Positions 1 through 5,394 of a stretch of DNA of 6,079 nucleotides are shown here, one piece after another. The notes beneath the pieces are model-generated. The model saw nothing but the letters and a program-made list of their open reading frames with translations, had not been told where the DNA came from and did no database searches. The stretch covers positions 1-6,079 of the forward strand of contig JASEHK010000095.1 of the NCBI GenBank assembly GCA_030018875.1, written 5' to 3'. The stretch comes from Endomicrobiia bacterium (GTDB lineage: Bacteria; Elusimicrobiota; Endomicrobiia; PHAN01). The translations under genes and the position numbers were made by a program. Within the stretch, counting starts at the first letter, position 1, and each line of letters opens with the position of its first letter.

Positions 1-1
1 G

Positions 2-130
2 GCGCTTAAGGACGGTTTTCCCGAGGTCAACGGCCAAAAACTCACCGGGCAGGTCATTCTTCAGGACGGGGACGCAGTGAAAATGGCCGGGTTAACTTTC
101 AGATTTTACGTAAAAGAAATCGCAAGATAA
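2..130 (+). CDS. C-terminal fragment of an FHA domain-containing protein (5' end outside window)
   Basis: Only the last 42 codons are present, ending in TAA at 128-130. The fragment reads ALKDGFPEVNGQKL, then a short linker, then LQDGDAVKMAGLTFRFYV. The VNG turn followed by L-x-D-G-D-x-V-x-x-x-G-x-x-F-x-F matches the last beta strands of forkhead-associated (FHA) domains, which bind phosphothreonine peptides. In that family the Asn-Gly turn is part of the conserved 'NG' signature and the L-x-D-G-D motif precedes the final strands. The phosphopeptide-contacting Arg and Ser residues would lie upstream and cannot be seen. The gene points toward the minus-strand array and is closed by a strong terminator just downstream. 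Everything N-terminal to the FHA end, including whether other domains exist, is unknown. The FHA assignment rests on a short stretch and is likely rather than certain. Confidence 0.6.
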   Translation, partial: ALKDGFPEVNGQKLTGQVILQDGDAVKMAGLTFRFYVKEIAR

Positions 131-160
131 ATACCTAAATCGCTTTCGAAAAACTACGCG

Positions 161-183
161 CCGCCTTTCGGGCGGTTTTTTTT
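161..183 (+). terminator. Rho-independent terminator, possibly bidirectional
   Basis: A GC-only 5 bp stem (CCGCC at 161-165, GGCGG at 171-175) encloses the loop TTTCG and is followed by eight T residues at 176-183. This is a textbook intrinsic terminator about 30 bp after the FHA gene stop. On the left flank an A-run (149-153) gives a T-run on the minus strand, six or so bases beyond the stem, so the same hairpin may also end transcripts of the convergent hydrolase gene that stops at 201. Termination on the plus strand is well supported; use on the minus strand is weaker because the T-run is not adjacent to the stem. Confidence 0.8.
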
Positions 184-200
184 ATTTATCCCCCTGAATA

Positions 201-1136
201 TCAATAGGTTGACGACGGAAGGCGGGCGGTACTGACGTCTTTTTTCGCGGCGCGGGCGTCTTTTTGCGAGGCGTGTGCTTTGTAAACCAGTCGGGATATT
301 TCGCCTATCAGGCGCATGGCGGTTTTGGGCGGGATGTTTCTGGTAAGAACACAAAGGACATAATCGCCGTCGGGCGAGTAAATTATGCCCGCGTCGTGGA
401 CGATGTCGCGCATCAAACCGGTCTTGTTCGCCACGACCGTGTCGGCGGGAAGATATCTAGGTATGCGGTTGCGATAGCGCTGGTGCTTCATTATATCGAG
501 CATGTGGTCGGACGCCCGCGACGACACAATCCTCCCGCGGTATATTTTCTCCATCAGCATCCCCATCTCGCGCGATGTCGTAAAGTTTTCTATCCCCTGG
601 TTTCGTCTCTTGATGTCCAGCACCCACCGCTTCATGTCCGTGACGTCCATCCCCCAGTCCATCATCTTCTCGTTGATGTAGCCCAATCCCAGAGTATCGC
701 AAATCATATTGGTCGCGACATTGTCGCTCTCGACTATCATTCTGTAAGTAAGCTCGTCAAGCCCGATGCGGCGGCCGTAACGCGAATGCCGCAAAGAACC
801 GGAGCCGCCGACCCGGTGACGCGAACGATAAACTATTCTTAAATCCGGAGGGATGCGATTTTCCTCGATTGCCGCCATAACACAAGCCATAATGGGAATT
901 TTGACGAGACTGGCGCTGGGGTAGGGATCGTCGGGGCGATGATAATATTCGAAGTTGTCCAGAAGATCTTTGTAATAGAAGGAAACGACGTCGGCGCGCG
1001 CTCCGAGCGCCCCGCTTATTTTCTCGAATGCCGCGAAGCGTTCGCCGTAGTCGGCGGATATCCGTGAACGCGTCCAGAATATCCAACCCGAGGCGATGAG
1101 TATGACCGGAAGAAAAACCGCTATCTTTTTTTTCAC
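201..1136 (-). CDS. Membrane-anchored class A beta-lactamase-fold serine hydrolase lacking Glu166
   Basis: This 311-residue protein has the beta-lactamase/transpeptidase-like fold. The active-site motifs are visible in order: S-L-V-K at 76-79 (nucleophile Ser76 and Lys79), S-D-N at 137-139 and K-T-G at 238-240, with spacings close to class A enzymes. The omega-loop region aligns without gaps to TEM from R-W (170-171) to T-T (186-187). In that alignment Val172 sits where class A enzymes have the deacylating Glu166, and Lys176 where they have Asn170. An MKKK n-region and a hydrophobic stretch at about 5-21 with no lipobox Cys suggest export to the periplasm, probably as an N-terminal anchor. 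The last ~25 residues are a basic, Ala-rich tail beyond the fold. The start is GTG, 13 bp after gatA, with only a weak GAAAAG-like ribosome site. Inference: a penicillin-binding or peptidoglycan-related acyl-enzyme protein, or an esterase, is more likely than an efficient beta-lactamase. Confidence 0.82.
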   Translation of the reverse strand: MKKKIAVFLPVILIASGWIFWTRSRISADYGERFAAFEKISGALGARADVVSFYYKDLLDNFEYYHRPDDPYPSASLVKIPIMACVMAAIEENRIPPDLRIVYRSRHRVGGSGSLRHSRYGRRIGLDELTYRMIVESDNVATNMICDTLGLGYINEKMMDWGMDVTDMKRWVLDIKRRNQGIENFTTSREMGMLMEKIYRGRIVSSRASDHMLDIMKHQRYRNRIPRYLPADTVVANKTGLMRDIVHDAGIIYSPDGDYVLCVLTRNIPPKTAMRLIGEISRLVYKAHASQKDARAAKKDVSTARLPSSTY

Positions 1137-1149
1137 GAGGGCGTTCTTT

Positions 1150-2613
1150 TCAAATTTCCAACGGCTTGAATTGTACTAAATCTTCAACGGACTTGGCAAA
1201 TCCGAGCATTCGAACATCGTCAAAATGGGTCGCCATTATCTGAAGCCCGACGGGAAGTCCCGAAGAATCTGCGAGACCGCATGGCAATGAAACCGCCGGA
1301 ATGCCGGCAAGGTTCACCGGAATCGTGAATATGTCGGCAAGATACATGCTTAAAGGGTCGCTAATTCGTTCGCCGATTTTGAAGGCCGTCGTGGTCGTTA
1401 CTGGCGATACGATGAAATCCACTTCTTGAAACGCTCGGCGGAAATCTTCGGCGACAAGCGCTCTGACCTTTTGGGCGGCCAGATAATACGCGTCGTAATA
1501 TCCCGAGGACAGAGCGTAGGTTCCGAGCATTATTCTTCTTTTTACTTCGGGGCCGAAACCGGCCTCGCGCGTCTCTTTGTACGAATCTATCAGTCCCGAG
1601 CCGGACGATGAAAGCCCGTACTTTACACCGTCGAAACGGGCCAGATTGGACGACGCTTCCGACGGAGCGATTATGTAATAGGTCGCGACTCCGTATTGCG
1701 TCCGCGGGAGCGATATTTTTTTAACATGGGCGCCGGCGCGCTCAATCGTCGAGACGGTTTTTTCGACGGCCGAGGCGACTTCCGGAGCCATAGCGCCCTC
1801 GATAAAGTATTCCTCGGGCAATCCTATCCGCAGGCCTTTTATGGGCACGCGGCTTAAATCTTCAAGCCCGTCGAGCGAGCGCGGCGAACTGGTCGAATCT
1901 CTGGTATCTCGGCCGGAGAGCACGGAAAGCACGGCGGCCGCATCGTCCACATTTCTGGCGAACGGCCCTATCTGATCCAAAGACGACGCGAACGCCACGA
2001 GTCCGTAGCGCGAAACGGAACCGTATGTCGGCTTTACTCCGACGACGCCGCAAAATGCCGCGGGTTGTCTTATCGAACCGCCGGTGTCCGAGCCCAGAGA
2101 CACGCAAGCAAGATTCGCTGCGACGGCGGCGGCCGAACCGCCCGAAGACCCGCCCGGCACGTGTTGAGTGTTCCACGGGTTTTTAGTCGGAAAAAATGAA
2201 GAGTTTTCGGTGGACGAGCCCATGGCGAACTCGTCGAGATTGGTCTTGCCGATTATTATTGCGTCCTCGCGCTCAAGTTTTTGCACCACGGCCGCATCGT
2301 AGGGCGATATGTATTTATTGAGAATCCTGGAGCCGCAGGTGGTGGGTAGCCCCGATATATTTATGTTGTCCTTTACGGCGACGACAACGCCGGCGAGTTT
2401 GCCCGTCGCCGCGCCTTTCTTGATTTTATCGTCGAGAGCGCGGGCGCGGTCGCGGGCGCGGTCGCGGGCGACCGTTATGAACGACTTTATCCCCGAGTCG
2501 AGACGGTCTATCCTGTTAAGACAAGATTCCAGTATGGACGATGCCGTCGCCGAACCGCCCGACAGCGCGAGGCGAATGGCGGCGATGGTATTTGTGTTAT
2601 GATTTTCCGTCAT
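1150..2613 (-). CDS. gatA: Asp/Glu-tRNA(Asn/Gln) amidotransferase subunit A
   Basis: GatA is the glutaminase subunit of GatCAB. It releases ammonia from glutamine, which the complex uses to convert Glu-tRNA(Gln) or Asp-tRNA(Asn) to the amidated form in the cytoplasm. The 487-residue protein has the normal family length. The amidase-signature Ser-cisSer-Lys triad is visible: Lys81 in VAVKDN, Ser156 in GGSSGGS and Ser180 in GSDTGGS, spaced as in Staphylococcus GatA. The C-terminal IPAVSLPCG and LPVGLQI segments are also typical. I chose ATG at 2613 because family homology begins just after it. A TTG at 2649 is in frame but would add twelve hydrophobic residues (MLLCLIISVFYF), which does not suit a cytosolic enzyme. 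No Shine-Dalgarno sequence precedes ATG 2613. Residues about 50-59 are a charged Arg/Asp repeat produced by a DNA microrepeat. gatC lies upstream; gatB is absent here. Confidence 0.96.
   Translation of the reverse strand: MTENHNTNTIAAIRLALSGGSATASSILESCLNRIDRLDSGIKSFITVARDRARDRARALDDKIKKGAATGKLAGVVVAVKDNINISGLPTTCGSRILNKYISPYDAAVVQKLEREDAIIIGKTNLDEFAMGSSTENSSFFPTKNPWNTQHVPGGSSGGSAAAVAANLACVSLGSDTGGSIRQPAAFCGVVGVKPTYGSVSRYGLVAFASSLDQIGPFARNVDDAAAVLSVLSGRDTRDSTSSPRSLDGLEDLSRVPIKGLRIGLPEEYFIEGAMAPEVASAVEKTVSTIERAGAHVKKISLPRTQYGVATYYIIAPSEASSNLARFDGVKYGLSSSGSGLIDSYKETREAGFGPEVKRRIMLGTYALSSGYYDAYYLAAQKVRALVAEDFRRAFQEVDFIVSPVTTTTAFKIGERISDPLSMYLADIFTIPVNLAGIPAVSLPCGLADSSGLPVGLQIMATHFDDVRMLGFAKSVEDLVQFKPLEI
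2439..2470. repeat. Perfect 12-bp tandem repeat inside gatA
   Basis: The unit CGCGGGCGCGGT occurs at 2439-2450 and 2451-2462 without mismatch, and its first eight bases recur at 2463-2470, giving about 2.7 copies. Because 12 is a multiple of three the frame is kept, and on the minus strand the repeat encodes a run of Arg, Ala and Asp residues (ARDRARDRARA). This falls in the N-terminal helical part of GatA ahead of the catalytic Lys81. Copy-number change would alter the protein by four residues at a time without breaking it. Confidence 0.85.
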
Positions 2614-2629
2614 AAAGTAAAAAACCGAG

Positions 2630-2657
2630 ATTATGAGACATAGAAGCAAGAAGTAAA
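2630..2657 (-). promoter_or_regulatory. Candidate promoter directly upstream of gatA
   Basis: On the minus strand TTTACT (2657-2652) and CATAAT (2635-2630) are separated by 16 bp. They match four of six and five of six bases of the sigma-70 -35 and -10 consensus. Initiation about seven bases downstream would leave a leader of roughly ten bases before ATG 2613 with no Shine-Dalgarno sequence. Such a promoter would let gatA be expressed independently of gatC across the 153 bp gap. The match is based on sequence only, and AT-rich gaps produce such hits by chance. Confidence 0.3.
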
Positions 2658-2659
2658 AA

Positions 2660-2708
2660 TTGCTTTCCTCTTGCCCCTGATTTTATCTTGCCTCTTGCTT
2701 TTTGCCTC
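2660..2708. repeat. Degenerate heptamer repeat, GAGGCAA type, in the gatC-gatA gap
   Basis: On the minus strand the heptamers GAGGCAA, AAAGCAA and GAGGCAA lie head to tail (2708-2688). Related copies GGGGCAA (2677-2671) and AAAGCAA (2666-2660) follow after short irregular spacers. The shared core is GCAA preceded by a purine triplet. No open reading frame or stable hairpin explains the pattern. It belongs to the same gap as a second, different heptamer array. Confidence 0.65.
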
Positions 2709-2720
2709 TGTTTTTCCTCC

Positions 2721-2766
2721 AGCCGCTAACCACGAGCCGCCAGCCACTCTTTTTCATCGAGCCACT
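2721..2766. repeat. Degenerate heptamer repeat, AGYGGCT type, in the gatC-gatA gap
   Basis: On the plus strand four contiguous heptamers AGCCGCT, AACCACG, AGCCGCC and AGCCACT fill 2721-2748. A fifth copy, AGCCACT, at 2760-2766 directly abuts the gatC stop codon (2769-2767 on the minus strand). Read in the direction of transcription the units approximate AGYGGCT. The array lies in the gatC-gatA untranslated gap and is compositionally much more GC-rich than the neighbouring GAGGCAA-type array. Confidence 0.65.
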
Positions 2767-3072
2767 TTATTCTATGACCTTTTTGACTTTGAAGTAATCG
2801 CCGGAACGCGAAGGCGCGTTATCGAGCAGCGCCCCGCGCGAGGGCGAAGGCGCGGCCTCGTCGCGGCGCAACATATTTTCGCCGCCCGACGGAGATGACG
2901 GCCCGACGGACAAGTTCCGGACATTTTTAAGGTCGAGCTCCCCGAGATGTCCCACATAACCGAGTATTCCGTCGAGTTGGGATGAAAAAAGTTCGACCTC
3001 ATCGTCGGTGAGTCTTAACCGCGCCAGATGAGCGATGTGCCGTATTTCCCGGGGCGTTATTTTTTTGTCCAT
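2767..3072 (-). CDS. gatC: Asp/Glu-tRNA(Asn/Gln) amidotransferase subunit C
   Basis: GatC is the small subunit that wraps around GatA and GatB and stabilises the GatCAB complex. The 101-residue protein has the usual size and landmarks: ITPREIRHIAHLARLRLTDDE at the N-terminus, a short helix SSQLDGILGYV, the LRRDEAAPSPSR segment near residues 68-79, and the end FKVKKVIE. The start at ATG 3072 is set by a strong Shine-Dalgarno sequence, GAGGAGGT (3090-3083), ten bases upstream. A longer frame extending to 3147 runs into the helicase gene and adds residues not seen in the family, so I rejected it. The TGA stop of the helicase (3091-3089) overlaps this ribosome site, implying translation of gatC is coupled to, or at least co-transcribed with, the helicase. 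A 153 bp repeat-filled gap separates it from gatA. Confidence 0.95.
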   Translation of the reverse strand: MDKKITPREIRHIAHLARLRLTDDEVELFSSQLDGILGYVGHLGELDLKNVRNLSVGPSSPSGGENMLRRDEAAPSPSRGALLDNAPSRSGDYFKVKKVIE

Positions 3073-3082
3073 ATTTATCGTT

Positions 3083-3090
3083 ACCTCCTC
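3083..3090 (-). promoter_or_regulatory. gatC Shine-Dalgarno overlapping the helicase stop codon
   Basis: GAGGAGGT on the minus strand (3090-3083) is nearly fully complementary to the 16S rRNA anti-Shine-Dalgarno end and lies ten bases before ATG 3072. Its first two bases are also the last two bases of the helicase TGA stop, so ribosomes terminating on the helicase mRNA end on top of the gatC initiation signal. It is the strongest ribosome site in the window and fixes the gatC start. Confidence 0.85.
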
Positions 3091-5320
3091 ACGGAATCGC
3101 TTCGAAAGAAGCGTAACGGGCGTAAAATTTTCTGAGTTTGCCGTCATTGAACCTTACGGTAAGTTTAATGTCCTCGTCCACGGCCGCGACGGCCGTTACG
3201 ACTCCCTCGCCGAATGTCTTATGTCGCACGCGCGAGCCGGCTCTCCATTCTCCGACGGATGACGGCCGTATGTCCGGGTCCCGGCCCCCGCCGGCAGCGG
3301 TAGCGACGGCGGACACGGAATGCCGTTCGGCTCCGTCGAAACTCTTGTCGAAAGAGCCCGCCCGGCATGACGCTGCGCCGATTGCCTCGGCGACAAAACG
3401 CGACGGCGACAGCCGCGTCGGCTTGCCGTATATTACTTTGTAATGCGAGCCGCTGACGTAAAGTCTGCGGCGGGCGCGCGTGAAGGCCACGTAGCACAGC
3501 CGACGCTCCTCTTCCATCTCGGACGAATCGCGAAAGGCCGAAGCCATCGGAAAAACACTTTCCTCCATTCCGACGACAAATACCGCGTCGAACTCCAGGC
3601 CCTTGGCCAGATGAACGGTGGTCAGAACCGCGCCGTTCTTCGCGCCCTCGGCGAAGTCCGCGTCGGAAGAAAGCGCGATGTCGTCGAGCCATCCTGAAAG
3701 CGACGGATTTTCCGAGAGTTCTTCATACTCGGCCAGGGCGCTCACAAGTTCCTTGACGTTCGCGGCGCGATTTAAAGATTCGGGTGTGTTTTCCTTCTCA
3801 AGTTCCGCGAGATAACCGGATTCCTCGGCAACTTTTTTGGCCAGCGCGGAAGGAGAAAACTTGATGGCGTCATCCCGCCATCGTATTATCTTGTCGGCGA
3901 ACTCTCTGACGCGCGAAGCCGTCTTGCCCGAAAGCCCCCCGAAGGCGTCCGATATGCGCATCGTCTGAAACAGCGTGAGATTATGCGCCCGGGCGTGGGC
4001 GACTATTTTATCGAGAGTCACTGTTCCTATGCCTCGGTGAGGCACGTTTATTATTCTCTTCAGAGAGACCTCATCGTCGTAATTCTGAATAATTTTAAGA
4101 TATGAAATGAGATTTTTAACTTCCTGTCTTTCGTAAAACTTCACGCTTCCGACGAGCCGGTAGGGCACGGCCTCGGCCAGGAGCGCGTCTTCCAGGAGAC
4201 GCGACTGAGAATTCATCCGATACAGAACCGCTATCCTGTCCGTCGGCACGCCTTCGACATCGCTCAAACGCCTTATCTCGGAAGCGACTGCCTGCGCCTC
4301 TTCAAGATCGCTGTCGCACTCGCGCCGGACGACATCTTCTCCGTCGGGAAGACGAGTCCACAAAGATTTTGGATGGCGGTCGAGATTATTCGAAATCACC
4401 GACACGGCGGCAGAGAGTATCTGAGGAGTGGAACGGTAGTTCTGTTCAAGCTTCACCACCTTCGCCGATGGATGGTCGGAGCGGAAACTCGAAATGTTCT
4501 TGCGGTCGGCGCCGCGCCAAGAATATATGGACTGGTCGTCGTCTCCGACGACACAAACGTTGGAATGTCCCGCGGAAAGATACTTGGTAAGATAATACTG
4601 AGCCGGGTTGGTGTCCTGATATTCGTCCACGAGAACGTAGTCAAATCTTTTTTGATATTTTTCAAGGATGCCGGCGTCGCCCCTGAATCTCTCGACGACT
4701 TTAAGTATCAGGTCGCCGAAATCAAGCGCGGCAGAGAGTTCGAGTTTCTTGGCGTAGAGTGAATAAATCTCGGAGAATATCCGTCGGTGGACATCCGTGG
4801 AATTGAGAGAATTAAGGGCGTAGGACTCCGCGTCTATGAGTGAGTCCTTGAGCCGGTTTATTTTTTCGGCGAAGGCTCGCGGGCGATAAGTTTTGTCCTC
4901 GGCGAGCCGGAGTTCCTTGAGGATGTCTTTGACTGCTCTTCGCTGGTCGTCCTCGTCGTAAATCACGAAGTCCTCTCTAACGCCGAAAGAGGCCGCGTCC
5001 ATTTTCAGAACCCGCGCGCAAAAAGAGTGAAAGGTTGATATCCACGCTCCACCGCCGTAACCGGGGACCGGGCGGGACGCCACGGCGGACGGGCCGGCCA
5101 TGTCCGCCACGCGCTCGCGCATTTCTCCTGCGGCCTTGTTGGTAAATGTAATTGCCAGTATCCTCGACGGCGGGACTTTTTTTTCGCGGATAAGATAGGC
5201 GATACGACACGTTATGACGCGCGTCTTGCCTGTGCCGGCTCCGGCGAACACCACCAGAGGCCCCTCGGTGTGGATGACGGCCGCGTACTGTTGAGGATTG
5301 AGTTCCTTTGAAAAATCCAT
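3089..5320 (-). CDS. pcrA: PcrA/UvrD-type superfamily 1A DNA helicase
   Basis: An ATP-dependent 3'-5' DNA helicase of 743 residues, close to the family's usual 720-740. All SF1A motifs are readable: Q motif LNPQQYAAV (7-15), Walker A AGAGTGKT (26-33), Ia ITFTNKAAGEMRERV (57-71), Ib STFHSF (95-100), Walker B DEYQDT (232-237), III GDDDQSIYSWRGA (259-271), IV LEQNYRS (291-297), V TVHLAKGLEF (568-577) and VI YVAFTRAR (610-617). A Tudor-like C-terminal module, GSRVRHKTFGEGVV onward (695-743), is the part that binds RNA polymerase in Bacillus PcrA and in UvrD. Family roles are nucleotide excision repair, removal of stalled polymerase and clearing RecA filaments. An insertion of about ten residues (near 75-91) sits between Ia and Ib. 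The ATG start at 5320 puts homology immediately downstream, but has no Shine-Dalgarno sequence. Whether to call it PcrA or UvrD is a naming choice; Rep is less likely because of the C-terminal module. Confidence 0.96.
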   Translation of the reverse strand: MDFSKELNPQQYAAVIHTEGPLVVFAGAGTGKTRVITCRIAYLIREKKVPPSRILAITFTNKAAGEMRERVADMAGPSAVASRPVPGYGGGAWISTFHSFCARVLKMDAASFGVREDFVIYDEDDQRRAVKDILKELRLAEDKTYRPRAFAEKINRLKDSLIDAESYALNSLNSTDVHRRIFSEIYSLYAKKLELSAALDFGDLILKVVERFRGDAGILEKYQKRFDYVLVDEYQDTNPAQYYLTKYLSAGHSNVCVVGDDDQSIYSWRGADRKNISSFRSDHPSAKVVKLEQNYRSTPQILSAAVSVISNNLDRHPKSLWTRLPDGEDVVRRECDSDLEEAQAVASEIRRLSDVEGVPTDRIAVLYRMNSQSRLLEDALLAEAVPYRLVGSVKFYERQEVKNLISYLKIIQNYDDEVSLKRIINVPHRGIGTVTLDKIVAHARAHNLTLFQTMRISDAFGGLSGKTASRVREFADKIIRWRDDAIKFSPSALAKKVAEESGYLAELEKENTPESLNRAANVKELVSALAEYEELSENPSLSGWLDDIALSSDADFAEGAKNGAVLTTVHLAKGLEFDAVFVVGMEESVFPMASAFRDSSEMEEERRLCYVAFTRARRRLYVSGSHYKVIYGKPTRLSPSRFVAEAIGAASCRAGSFDKSFDGAERHSVSAVATAAGGGRDPDIRPSSVGEWRAGSRVRHKTFGEGVVTAVAAVDEDIKLTVRFNDGKLRKFYARYASFEAIP

Positions 5321-5329
5321 TTGACGGAT

Positions 5330-5338
5330 ATTTTAGCA
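5330..5338 (-). promoter_or_regulatory. Extended -10 promoter candidate abutting the helicase start
   Basis: On the minus strand TGCTAAAAT (5338-5330) fits the extended -10 pattern TGnTATAAT with one mismatch in the hexamer. Only nine bases separate it from ATG 5320, so transcription would start about two bases before the start codon and give an essentially leaderless mRNA. This agrees with the lack of any Shine-Dalgarno sequence in that gap. No good -35 hexamer is seen at 16-18 bp; that stretch is occupied by the GGTAGAGA repeat. Supported by sequence pattern alone. Confidence 0.35.
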
Positions 5339-5347
5339 AAAAAATAT

Positions 5348-5387
5348 TCATAACCTCTCTACCTTTCTACCACTCTACCTCTCTACC
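5348..5387. repeat. Octamer tandem repeat, GGTAGAGA type, in the radC-helicase gap
   Basis: On the minus strand four contiguous octamers GGTAGAGA, GGTAGAGT, GGTAGAAA and GGTAGAGA span 5387-5356, differing only in their last two bases. A fifth, degraded unit, GGTTATGA, covers 5355-5348. The array fills about half of the 74 bp between the radC stop and the helicase start. It contains no hairpin and no plausible coding sequence, and ends ten bases before the extended -10 element. Confidence 0.8.
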
Positions 5388-5394
5388 CTATCTT

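Noticed and set aside
264..842. A 192-codon open frame on the plus strand antisense to the hydrolase gene
   Set aside because: It lies wholly opposite a gene with intact catalytic motifs, its translation is His/Arg/Val-rich with no recognisable domain, and no ribosome site supports it. It is a codon-composition shadow.
2644..2665. A 6 bp inverted repeat (AAGCAA/TTGCTT) before gatA as a possible attenuator or terminator
   Set aside because: The stem is short and AT-rich with a ten-base loop and no following T-run, and one arm is simply a unit of the heptamer repeat.
2660..2766. CRISPR-like or mobile-element-derived repeat
   Set aside because: Units are only seven bases with no unique spacers, no terminal inverted repeats, no target duplication and no transposase remnant nearby.
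3073..3147. N-terminal extension of gatC by 25 codons
   Set aside because: It overlaps the helicase C-terminus, adds residues not found in GatC proteins, and ignores the strong ribosome site that points to ATG 3072.
3219..3692. A 157-codon Arg-rich minus-strand frame inside the helicase gene
   Set aside because: It is an out-of-frame reading of GC-rich helicase sequence; the helicase frame contains motifs V and VI across the same stretch.
4977..5351. A 124-codon frame starting at ATG 5351, just after a GAGAGG sequence in the octamer repeat
   Set aside because: The GAGAGG-to-ATG spacing of two bases is too short for initiation, and most of the frame overlaps the helicase N-terminus out of frame. 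The apparent ribosome site is simply a repeat unit.
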